Shown here one piece after another: positions 1 through 4,929 of a stretch of 5,521 nt of DNA. The stretch's first letter is position 1. The number at the start of each line of letters is the position of its first letter. Source of the stretch: Clostridiales bacterium (lineage in GTDB: Bacteria; Bacillota; Clostridia; Oscillospirales; Oscillospiraceae). The notes beneath the pieces are model-generated. The model was not told the origin of the DNA. It ran no database searches and saw only the letters and a list, made by a program, of their open reading frames with translations. Location of the stretch: contig JAHZFC010000141.1 in the NCBI GenBank assembly GCA_019421525.1, positions 1 through 5,521 of the forward strand, written 5' to 3'. A program made the translations under genes and the position numbers.

Positions 1-202
1 CCTCCAGCTCCGCGATGCGGGAGTAGAGCTTGCCCTGCTCGTTCTTCGCCTCGTCATACTCGCTGTTCTCCGACAGATCGCCGAAGGAACGGGCCTCCTT
101 GATCTGGTCGGCCACTTCTTTTTCCCGGACGGTCTTGAGGTAATTGAGTTCTTCCTTGAGCTCCTCAAGGCGCGCCGCACTCAGTTTATATTCTTTCGCC
201 AT
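1..202 (-). CDS. greA: Transcription elongation factor GreA, N-terminal part (C-terminus beyond window)
   Basis: GreA binds the RNA polymerase secondary channel and stimulates cleavage of backtracked transcripts. The visible 67 residues begin MAKEYKLSAARLEELKEEL and form the N-terminal coiled coil. At its tip is the family motif GDLSENSEY (residues 41-49). Asp42 and Glu45 match the acidic pair that, in characterised GreA, coordinates the catalytic Mg2+ in polymerase. The C-terminal FKBP-like domain lies outside the window, so the gene is cut by the window edge and not broken. The start at 202 is chosen because GreA proteins usually begin close to this point and a GAAAGGA ribosome-binding sequence lies about 12 nt upstream. 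An in-frame ATG at 214 (would add MYWT) overlaps that Shine-Dalgarno sequence and is unlikely. The gene has its own consensus promoter and a structured leader. Identification is very secure. Confidence 0.95.
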   Translation of the reverse strand, partial: MAKEYKLSAARLEELKEELNYLKTVREKEVADQIKEARSFGDLSENSEYDEAKNEQGKLYSRIAELE

Positions 203-227
203 GGTCCAATACATCCTTTCAAACAAT

Positions 228-261
228 AGAAAAACAGGACCGGCGCCAACGATCCGCGCCG
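228..261 (-). terminator. Candidate attenuator hairpin in the greA leader
   Basis: On the minus strand GGATCG (250-255) can pair with CGGTCC (237-242) around a 7-nt loop, using one G-U pair. It is followed at once by TGTTTTTCT (228-236), which looks like a short intrinsic terminator. A mutually exclusive stem CGGCGC (256-261) with GCGCCG (241-246) shares part of the same sequence. The hairpin lies between the greA promoter and the greA ribosome-binding site, so if it works it would end some greA transcripts early, and any read-through from the upstream gene. The stem is only 6 bp, so this is tentative. Confidence 0.45.
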
Positions 262-279
262 CCCGTCTCCCGAAATTCC

Positions 280-315
280 ATATCATGATGGTATGATTTT
301 TCCCTGTTATGATAT
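280..315 (-). promoter_or_regulatory. Upstream hairpin in the greA leader with a loop complementary to the terminator flank
   Basis: A 7-bp perfect inverted repeat (ATATCAT at 280-286, ATGATAT at 309-315, plus-strand reading) encloses a 22-nt loop. In the minus-strand transcript the loop carries AACAGGG (302-308). This can pair with TCCTGTT (233-239; six Watson-Crick pairs and one G-U), which covers the 3' side of the candidate terminator stem and the start of its T-tract. That arrangement would suit an antiterminator, but all the pairings are short and AT-rich and could be chance. Confidence 0.25.
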
Positions 316-333
316 CTCAATATGTTCTATGGA

Positions 334-362
334 ATTATATTGACTTTCCCCCCATTTGTCAA
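334..362 (-). promoter_or_regulatory. Consensus sigma-A promoter of greA
   Basis: Reading the minus strand, a perfect -35 TTGACA (357-362) is followed by a 17-nt spacer and a perfect -10 TATAAT (334-339). Both hexamers match the housekeeping consensus 6/6 at optimal spacing, which predicts strong constitutive transcription starting near position 327. The leader would be about 125 nt. The TGA stop codon of the upstream minus-strand gene (359-361) is part of the -35 hexamer. Confidence 0.9.
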
Positions 363-1063
363 GAGCAACCCGCGCTCCGGCGCCCCTCGACCCGCAGTTT
401 TTCCCGTTCCAGTCCGCCCTGCTCCCACAGGGCGGCCAGCAGCTGGTCCTCACAGTCCCCGGGCAGCTCCAGCTCTGGTCCCGTCACCCTCAGCCCGGCC
501 AGGGCCTCGCCTCCTTCGTACAGGCCCAGCACCGTCCCCCACTGCCCTCCGCCCGGGCCAAAAGACAGTGTGACCTCCGCCCGCGCCCCCGGGCAGACGG
601 GCAGACCATACCTGCGGTGGAGCCAGGCGGCGTAGGACTCCCCCTCTCCCGGCACATCGATGACCAGCCCCCGCACCTGCGGGCACAGCCGCTCCGCCGC
701 CGCGCGCAGCTCCGGGCACAGCCTGGGGCCGGACAGGGCAACCGAGGCCCGCCCCGGCTCCACGCCCGCCGTCTCCAGGGCGCCAAGGGCCAGCAGGTCG
801 GCCACCGCCCGGTGAAAGGGCAGGGTGTCCACACGGCCAAAGTCAGAGAAAGCGCTGTCCCCGCTCTCCTGGGGCAGGATCAGGCGGCGCACCCCGTTTT
901 GTTCAAAAAACCGTCTTGCCCGCCTCAGCCCCATCCGCCGCCGGAGGCGGCCCTGTCCCTCCGGTACATGGACGGTGACTCTGGCAAGGGTCAAGCCCCC
1001 CAGCCGCTCCAGGTCCAGCTCCGTCCGGCCCGGGCTCTGCTCCCATACTACTCTTCCCAGCAT
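359..1063 (-). CDS. Unrecognised 234-residue protein upstream of greA
   Basis: I do not recognise a family. The predicted product is 234 residues beginning MLGRVVWEQ. It reads as a soluble alpha/beta protein: a strand near 28-33, an Arg-rich helix (about 39-56), strand RRLILP (59-64), helix PFHRAVADLLALGALETAG (82-100), strand ASVALSG (106-112), helix (116-127), strand GLVIDVP (132-138), helix (141-151) and strand AEVTLSF (162-168). This regular pattern suggests a Rossmann-like fold. There is no signal peptide or membrane segment. The ATG at 1063 is chosen because AGAGGTGG lies 8 nt upstream; the GTG at 1072 falls inside that Shine-Dalgarno sequence. The opposite strand is also open here, but its translation is Pro/Arg/His-rich and lacks a plausible fold. 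The gene ends within the greA promoter with no clear terminator before it, so co-transcription with greA is possible. The function is unknown. Confidence 0.75.
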   Translation of the reverse strand: MLGRVVWEQSPGRTELDLERLGGLTLARVTVHVPEGQGRLRRRMGLRRARRFFEQNGVRRLILPQESGDSAFSDFGRVDTLPFHRAVADLLALGALETAGVEPGRASVALSGPRLCPELRAAAERLCPQVRGLVIDVPGEGESYAAWLHRRYGLPVCPGARAEVTLSFGPGGGQWGTVLGLYEGGEALAGLRVTGPELELPGDCEDQLLAALWEQGGLEREKLRVEGRRSAGCS

Positions 1064-1094
1064 GGCACCCACCTCTCATTTAGACATATGCACC

Positions 1095-1129
1095 GGCAAT
1101 GTCCAACATGTTGGCGGAATGGCATTGCC
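1095..1129. promoter_or_regulatory. Nested dyad between the divergent genes, possible operator
   Basis: A perfect 12-bp palindrome CCAACATGTTGG (1103-1114) sits inside a second, perfect 7-bp inverted repeat, GGCAATG (1095-1101) with CATTGCC (1123-1129). The right arm overlaps the proposed -35 box of degV (1125-1130), where a bound dimeric regulator could interfere with polymerase. I cannot match the palindrome to a known regulator. Read as RNA it could also fold, but there is no plus-strand gene upstream for it to terminate. Confidence 0.5.
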
Positions 1130-1152
1130 TTTTGTTGAAAATATGTTAAAAT
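1125..1152 (+). promoter_or_regulatory. Promoter of the degV-family gene with extended -10
   Basis: TTGCCT (1125-1130), a 16-nt spacer and TAAAAT (1147-1152) form a housekeeping-type promoter. TG at 1144-1145, one base before the -10 box, adds an extended -10 element that can compensate for the weaker -35. Transcription would begin near 1159, giving a leader of about 43 nt. The ribosome-binding site GGGAGG (1185-1190) is 11 nt before the ATG at 1202. Confidence 0.65.
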
Positions 1153-1201
1153 GAAGGACATATAGCGGACACAGAAAAAACATAGGGAGGCTGCCTTACT
1201 T

Positions 1202-2047
1202 ATGCCGATCAAGATCACCTCGGACAGTACCTGTGACCTGTCCCCCGCCCTTTTGGAACGATATGATATCACCCTGCTGCCCCTGTATGTCACCATGGGG
1301 GAGCGCACCTGCCGGGACGGCGTGGACGCCCGTCCGGAGGACTTGTTCTCCTATGTGGCGCGCACCGGAGCGCTGCCCACCACAGCGGCGGTGAACGTGG
1401 CCGATTATCATGACTGCTTTGCCCGGTTCTCCGCCCAGTATGAGGCGGTCATCCACATCACCATCAGCAGCGACTTCTCCTCCTGCTATCAAAACGCCTG
1501 CATGGCCGCCGCCGACTTTGACAATGTCTATGTGGTGGACTCCCGGAACCTGTCCACCGGCCACGGCCTGGTGGTGCTGGAGGCGTCCCTGGCCGCCCGG
1601 CGGGGGGACAAGGCGGAGGACATCGTGACCTGCCTCAACGAGCTCACCGGCCGGGTGGAGGCCAGCTTCGTGGTGGACAAGCTGGACTATCTGGTGAAGG
1701 GCGGCCGCTGCTCCTCCGCCGCCGCCCTGGGTGCCAACCTGCTCAAGCTCAAGCCCTGCATCGAGGTGGTGGACGGCAAGATGAAGGTGGGCAAAAAGTA
1801 CCGGGGGAATTTTGACAAGGTGCTGCTCCAGTACGTCCGGGACCGGCTGGAGGGCCGGGACGACCTGGTGCTGGACCGCATCTTCGTCACCCACACCCCC
1901 TGCCCGCCGGAGACGGTGGAGGCGGTGAAGGCAGAGGTCGGCAAATACGCCAGGTTCTCTGAGCTCATCGAGACCACCGCCGGCTGCACCATCTCCTCCC
2001 ACTGCGGGCCCAACACCCTGGGCATCCTGTTCATCCGCAGCCGGTGA
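1202..2047 (+). CDS. DegV family fatty-acid-binding protein (FakB-like)
   Basis: DegV proteins bind a single fatty acid. Characterised members (FakB) present it to fatty acid kinase FakA for acyl-phosphate formation, feeding phospholipid synthesis. The 281-residue length is normal. The N-terminus has the family signature ITSDSTCDL (5-13). PTT (59-61) and ISSDFSSCYQNA (88-99) correspond to the usual PTTSQP and SSxLSGTYQSA stretches that contact the fatty-acid carboxylate. VVDSRNLSTGHG (111-122), LDYLVKGGRC (161-170) and the C-terminal ISSHCGPNTLGILF (264-277) complete the fold signatures, with His267 in the conserved carboxylate-site region. The start is fixed by GGGAGG 11 nt upstream and by the family N-terminus. 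It ends in a double stop (TGATGA). No fakA is visible, so lipid specificity and partner are unknown. A dyad upstream may regulate it. No terminator was seen before the next gene, 75 nt away, so read-through is possible. Confidence 0.92.
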   Translation: MPIKITSDSTCDLSPALLERYDITLLPLYVTMGERTCRDGVDARPEDLFSYVARTGALPTTAAVNVADYHDCFARFSAQYEAVIHITISSDFSSCYQNACMAAADFDNVYVVDSRNLSTGHGLVVLEASLAARRGDKAEDIVTCLNELTGRVEASFVVDKLDYLVKGGRCSSAAALGANLLKLKPCIEVVDGKMKVGKKYRGNFDKVLLQYVRDRLEGRDDLVLDRIFVTHTPCPPETVEAVKAEVGKYARFSELIETTAGCTISSHCGPNTLGILFIRSR

Positions 2048-2063
2048 TGAGACCGCCCCGCCC

Positions 2064-2092
2064 TTGACAAACGGGCCGTGCGGACCGATAAT
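2064..2092 (+). promoter_or_regulatory. Promoter of the csoR-type gene
   Basis: A perfect -35 TTGACA (2064-2069), a 17-nt spacer and GATAAT (2087-2092, 5/6) form a good housekeeping promoter. The start would be near 2099. The short leader contains TAGGAGGT (2108-2115), 8 nt before the ATG at 2123. No ATACC...GGTAT operator of the type found before the ATPase is present, so the repressor gene appears not to be self-regulated at this promoter. An imperfect dyad (CGGGCC/GGACCG) lies in the spacer and is weak. Confidence 0.8.
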
Positions 2093-2122
2093 AGATATAT
2101 CCCAGCTTAGGAGGTCGCCGCC

Positions 2123-2398
2123 ATGAGACAGTGTATGGACGCGGACAATCTGCACCGCCGCCTGAAGAAGATCATCGGACAGGTCCAGGCCATCGACCGG
2201 ATGGTGGACGAGGATGTGCCCTGCGAGGATGTGCTGGCCCAGATCAACGCCGCCAAGTCCGCCCTCCACCGCTGCGGCCAGGTGGTGCTGGAGGGCCATA
2301 TCAGGCACTGCGTCCGGGACGGGATCGAGCACGGGGACGCCGACCAGACCATCGCCAACTTCACCAAGGCGGTGGAGCGCTTTGCCAACATGACCTGA
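2123..2398 (+). CDS. csoR: CsoR family metal-responsive transcriptional repressor
   Basis: CsoR/RcnR (DUF156) proteins are all-helical tetramers that bind G/C-tract operators and release DNA on binding metal. The product is 91 residues, the usual length. Family landmarks are RLKKIIGQVQAIDRMV (13-28), DVPCEDVLAQI (31-41) and the second helix ending LEGHIRHC (56-63). Cys34, His59 and Cys63 reproduce the C-(24)-H-(3)-C spacing of Cu(I) sensors such as M. tuberculosis CsoR (Cys36, His61, Cys65). This separates it from RcnR (a His in place of the last Cys) and CstR (no His). Extra cysteines at 4 and 51 and His62 leave room for a different coordination, so Cu(I) is likely but not certain. The gene has its own promoter and Shine-Dalgarno site. 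It is followed by a strong terminator and then the ATPase, whose promoter holds matching operators. The target assignment is therefore well supported by context. Confidence 0.93.
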   Translation: MRQCMDADNLHRRLKKIIGQVQAIDRMVDEDVPCEDVLAQINAAKSALHRCGQVVLEGHIRHCVRDGIEHGDADQTIANFTKAVERFANMT

Positions 2399-2433
2399 CT
2401 GTTCACGGCCTTTCCTCTCCATCGAATCGGTCT

Positions 2434-2466
2434 GTGCCGGCCGCTTCAGGCGGCCGGCACTTTTTC
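2434..2466 (+). terminator. Strong intrinsic terminator after csoR
   Basis: A perfect 11-bp GC-rich stem, GTGCCGGCCGC (2434-2444) with GCGGCCGGCAC (2450-2460), closes a TTCAG loop and is followed by TTTTT. It lies 36 nt after the csoR stop and ends just before the ATPase -35 box (2468). It therefore separates csoR transcription from the ATPase and leaves the ATPase dependent on its own repressible promoter. Confidence 0.93.
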
Positions 2467-2467
2467 C

Positions 2468-2496
2468 TTGACAGATGATACCCAAGGGGGTATAGT
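2468..2496 (+). promoter_or_regulatory. Promoter of the P1B-type ATPase
   Basis: A perfect -35 TTGACA (2468-2473), a 17-nt spacer and TATAGT (2491-2496, 5/6) predict a strong promoter with a start near 2503. The spacer end and -10 box overlap the first operator, so a bound repressor would exclude polymerase. The ribosome-binding site AAGGAGG (2523-2529) is 6 nt before the ATG at 2536 and is a full match to the anti-Shine-Dalgarno sequence. Confidence 0.9.
2478..2493 (+). promoter_or_regulatory. CsoR-type operator 1, overlapping the -10 box
   Basis: ATACCCAAGGGGGTAT has outer ATACCC/GGGTAT half-sites around a G-tract, the form known for CsoR family operators in Gram-positive bacteria such as the Bacillus subtilis copZA site. 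It covers the 3' end of the spacer and the first half of the -10 box. Assignment to the adjacent CsoR rests on motif form and gene context. Confidence 0.85.
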
Positions 2497-2506
2497 ATAT
2501 ACGCAC

Positions 2507-2522
2507 ATACCCCCATAGGTAT
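2507..2522 (-). promoter_or_regulatory. CsoR-type operator 2, downstream of the start site and inverted
   Basis: ATACCCCCATAGGTAT read on the minus strand is ATACCTATGGGGGTAT, which matches operator 1 at 14 of 16 positions. The two sites therefore face opposite ways, with centres 29 bp apart. This one spans about +5 to +20 and abuts the ribosome-binding site, so it could act as a roadblock or allow two repressor tetramers to cooperate. Confidence 0.8.
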
Positions 2523-2535
2523 AAGGAGGACTGTC

Positions 2536-4407
2536 ATGAAGCATCTGCAAGCTCTGTTGGACTGGGGCGGGACCCGGCGGGATATCGTCTTTCTGGCCAT
2601 CTCCGCTGCGGCCCTGGTGGTCAGCATCTTCGACCTTCTCCCCCTGCCCTTCGACGCGGCCTGGGCGGCCATCATCCTGTGCGGCATCCCCATCATCCTG
2701 GAGGCCATCATCGGCCTGGTCACCGCCTTTGACATCAAGGCGGACGTGCTGGTGTCCATTGCTCTGATCGCCTCGGTGTGCATCGGGGAGGACTTCGCCG
2801 CCGGCGAGGTGGCCTTCATCATGCAGCTGGGCGCCCTGCTGGAGGACCTGACCGTGGCCAGGGCCAGGGCGGGCATCGAAAAGCTGGTCCGCCTGACCCC
2901 CCGCACCGCCCGGGTCATCTCCGGTGACGGCGAGCGGGTCATCCCCGCCGAGGATGTGCAGGTGGGCGACCTCATCCGGGTGCTGCCCGGGGAGACGATC
3001 CCGGTGGACGGGACCATCACCTCCGGCCAGACCTCCATCGACCAGGCGGTGATGACCGGTGAATCCCTCCCGGTGGACAAGGGCCCGGGAGATGAGGTGT
3101 CCAGCGGCACCGTCAACCAGTTCGGCGCCTTTGATATGAAGGCCGCCAAGGTGGGCGAGGACAGCTCCATCCAGCGGATGATCCGGCTGGTCCAGTCCGC
3201 CGACGCGGGCAAGGCCAAGATCGTGGGCCTGGCAGACCGCTGGGCCACCTGGATCGTGGTCATCGCCCTGGCCGCCTCCGCCGTCACTTGGCTGGTCACC
3301 GGAGCGATCATCCGGGCTGTCACCATCCTGGTGGTGTTCTGCCCCTGCGCCCTGGTGCTGGCCACCCCCACCGCCATCATGGCTGCCATCGGCAACGCCA
3401 CCCGCCACGGCTTCCTGGTCCGGGAAGGGGACGCTTTGGAGCGGCTGGCCGGCGTGTCCCAGGTCACCTTTGACAAGACGGGCACCCTCACCTTCGGCAC
3501 CCCCCAGGTGACGGCGGTGGAGCCTCTGCTGCCCGACCTGTCCCGCCAGTCCCTCTACGCCTTTGCCGCCGGGGCGGAGCTGCGCTCTGAGCACCCCTTG
3601 GGCAAGGCGGTGGTGCACTGCTACCGGGAGGAGGCACACGCCGGTCTCCCCCAGCCTGAGGATTTCCAGATGCTCCCCGGTCGGGGCGTCCAGGCGGCGG
3701 TGGAGGGCAAGACCGTCCTGGCCGGGAATCGGGAGCTGCTCCAGGAAAACGGCATCCCGCTCCAGGCGCCCGGCATGGAGCATACGGAGGACTATCTCCG
3801 CCAGGGGTGCACAGTGATCTATGTGGCGCTGGATGGCCGGCTGGCCGGCTTCCTGGCCCTGGCCGATACCCTGCGCCCCGACGCCGCAGGCATGGTGGCA
3901 CAGGTCCAGGCGGCGGGGGCCGCCCCGGTGCTGCTCACCGGCGACCACGAGAACGCTGCAAAGTACATCGCCTCCCAGGTGGGCATCCAGACTGTCCAGG
4001 CTAACTGCCTGCCCGAGGATAAGCTGGCCTGGATCGACCGCAGCCAGCGGGAGGGCCGCCAGGTGTGCATGGTGGGGGACGGCATCAACGATGCCCCCGC
4101 CCTGAAAAAGGCCTATGTGGGCATCGCCATGGGGGGCGTGGGCAGCGACATCGCCGTGGACGCGGCGGACATCGCCCTGGTCAATGACGACATCCGGGAG
4201 CTGCCCCACCTGCTCCGTCTGTCTCGGCGGATGATGACCACCATCAAGTGCAACCTGACCTTTTCCATGGCCCTCAATTTTATAGCCATCCTTCTGGCTA
4301 TGACCGGGATCCTGGACCCTGTGGTGGGGGCGCTGGTCCACAACGCCGGGTCCGTACTGGTCATCGTCAACTCGGCGTTCCTCCTGAAATGGCGGAAAAA
4401 GAGCTGA
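2536..4407 (+). CDS. P1B-type heavy-metal-transporting ATPase
   Basis: This integral membrane pump uses ATP to expel a soft or transition metal. The 623-residue protein has no N-terminal HMA or Cys-rich metal-binding domain and begins almost at the first membrane helix. Predicted helices lie near 16-33, 42-64, 69-83, 91-104, 236-256, 260-280, 571-590 and 594-617. Catalytic landmarks are TGES (174-177, actuator), CPC (269-271, metal site in helix 6), DKTGT (313-317, phosphorylated Asp313), SEHPLG (351-356, nucleotide-domain HP motif), TGD (468-470) and GDGIND (514-519). The last helix carries HNAGSVLVIVNS (602-613). Cu(I) pumps have YN and MxxSS in the last two helices and Zn/Cd pumps have Lys and Asp there, so neither group fits. 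The motif is closer to HEGST of the Co/P1B-4 group and, from memory, to the HN-x-S type of mycobacterial CtpC. Metal identity is thus open. Expression is presumably CsoR-controlled through the two upstream operators. The start is certain from AAGGAGG 6 nt upstream. Confidence 0.95.
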   Translation: MKHLQALLDWGGTRRDIVFLAISAAALVVSIFDLLPLPFDAAWAAIILCGIPIILEAIIGLVTAFDIKADVLVSIALIASVCIGEDFAAGEVAFIMQLGALLEDLTVARARAGIEKLVRLTPRTARVISGDGERVIPAEDVQVGDLIRVLPGETIPVDGTITSGQTSIDQAVMTGESLPVDKGPGDEVSSGTVNQFGAFDMKAAKVGEDSSIQRMIRLVQSADAGKAKIVGLADRWATWIVVIALAASAVTWLVTGAIIRAVTILVVFCPCALVLATPTAIMAAIGNATRHGFLVREGDALERLAGVSQVTFDKTGTLTFGTPQVTAVEPLLPDLSRQSLYAFAAGAELRSEHPLGKAVVHCYREEAHAGLPQPEDFQMLPGRGVQAAVEGKTVLAGNRELLQENGIPLQAPGMEHTEDYLRQGCTVIYVALDGRLAGFLALADTLRPDAAGMVAQVQAAGAAPVLLTGDHENAAKYIASQVGIQTVQANCLPEDKLAWIDRSQREGRQVCMVGDGINDAPALKKAYVGIAMGGVGSDIAVDAADIALVNDDIRELPHLLRLSRRMMTTIKCNLTFSMALNFIAILLAMTGILDPVVGALVHNAGSVLVIVNSAFLLKWRKKS

Positions 4408-4449
4408 CCGTCTCCGCTCATTTCGCTCTGTGTGCATTCAGACATTTAG

Positions 4450-4479
4450 AAAGGGACCGGCCTTCTGGCCGGTCCCTTT
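4450..4479. terminator. Bidirectional hairpin terminator between convergent genes
   Basis: A perfect 13-bp stem, AAAGGGACCGGCC (4450-4462) with GGCCGGTCCCTTT (4467-4479), encloses a 4-nt loop. It sits 42 nt after the ATPase stop and 18 nt after the flavodoxin stop on the other strand. The A/T ends supply short U-tracts both ways (TTT on plus, TTTCTAAAT on minus). It probably serves both genes, better on the minus strand. Confidence 0.85.
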
Positions 4480-4497
4480 GCCGTACTGCTTCTCGTA

Positions 4498-4929
4498 TCA
4501 CCCGGCGGCCAGCCGCCGCCCCAGATCCCGGCAGGCATCCTGCTCCGCCTCCCCCGGGGCATCATTGGCGATGGTCCCCGCCTCTTCCAGCAGGTCCGCT
4601 CCCGCCGCCCGGCAGCGGTCGCACCAGTCCCGCATCCATTGGCCGTCTCCCCAGCCATAGGAGCCGAACAGGGCGACCTTCTTCCCGCCCAGGGCGGGCT
4701 CCGCCGCAGAGAACATGGGCTCGAACTCGCTGTCCTCCAGCTGCTCCACCCCCATGGAGGGACAGCCGAAGGCCACCGCGCCGAACTCGTCCAGCCGGTC
4801 GGCCGCAAATTCCGACGGGGCGAGCAGGACGGCCTCACCTCCTGCCTCCTTGATACCTTCGGCGATACAGTTGGCCATGGCCTCTGTGTTGCCCGTGCCG
4901 CTCCAAAATACGATTGCCACCTTATCCAT
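4498..4929 (-). CDS. Short-chain flavodoxin
   Basis: Flavodoxins are small FMN-binding electron carriers that replace ferredoxin when iron is scarce and shuttle electrons at low potential in clostridia. The product is 143 residues, the usual short-chain length. The FMN-phosphate loop is WSGTGNTEAMA (9-19). The isoalloxazine loops are GCPSMGVEQLEDSEFEPMF (55-73) and FGSYGWGDGQWMRDW (88-102), with Trp93 placed to stack on the flavin. Both loops closely resemble Clostridium beijerinckii flavodoxin. One difference stands out: the Met-Gly-Asp-Glu turn known from that protein is here Met59-Gly60-Val61-Glu62. The start at 4929 is preferred over an in-frame ATG at 4959 because AAAGGA lies about 9 nt before it and the family begins here. 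It follows the DUF3793 gene by 42 nt on the same strand, with no promoter evident between, so the two are probably one operon ending at the hairpin. Confidence 0.95.
   Translation of the reverse strand: MDKVAIVFWSGTGNTEAMANCIAEGIKEAGGEAVLLAPSEFAADRLDEFGAVAFGCPSMGVEQLEDSEFEPMFSAAEPALGGKKVALFGSYGWGDGQWMRDWCDRCRAAGADLLEEAGTIANDAPGEAEQDACRDLGRRLAAG

Noticed and set aside
1064..1072. GTG at 1072 as start of the unrecognised minus-strand gene
   Set aside because: The codon lies inside the AGAGGTGG ribosome-binding sequence that serves the ATG at 1063.
1095..1136. Dyad plus TTTTG as an intrinsic terminator on the plus strand
   Set aside because: No plus-strand gene lies upstream to be terminated, the U-tract is interrupted, and the enclosed 12-bp palindrome fits an operator better.
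356..1138. 260-codon plus-strand frame opposite the unrecognised gene upstream of greA
   Set aside because: Pro/Arg/His/Gln-rich product with no ribosome-binding site or fold pattern. The minus strand has a well-spaced Shine-Dalgarno site and a regular alpha/beta pattern.
1073..1200. Search for a minus-strand promoter of the unrecognised gene in the divergent intergenic region
   Set aside because: TTGGAC with CTAAAT at 17 nt is the best pair found, but it has a poor -10 and would start transcription on top of the ribosome-binding site, so none is called.
2070..2086. Imperfect dyad CGGGCC/GGACCG between the csoR -35 and -10 boxes as an operator
   Set aside because: Only 5 of 6 pairs, in GC-rich sequence where such matches are frequent, and it does not resemble the two ATPase operators.
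1196..2506. 436-codon minus-strand frame across the degV and csoR genes
   Set aside because: Low-complexity His/Val/Gly-rich product with no ribosome-binding site. The plus-strand genes have clear family signatures and start signals.
2403..3500. 365-codon minus-strand frame overlapping the terminator, promoter and first half of the ATPase gene
   Set aside because: Ser/Arg/Met/Thr-rich shadow translation, and it runs through a terminator, promoter and operators that belong to the plus strand.
2446..4437. Very long open frame (663 codons) on the minus strand across the ATPase gene
   Set aside because: It is the antisense shadow of a GC-rich gene. Its translation is His/Gly/Asp/Gln-rich with no fold signatures, while the plus strand shows all P-type ATPase motifs.
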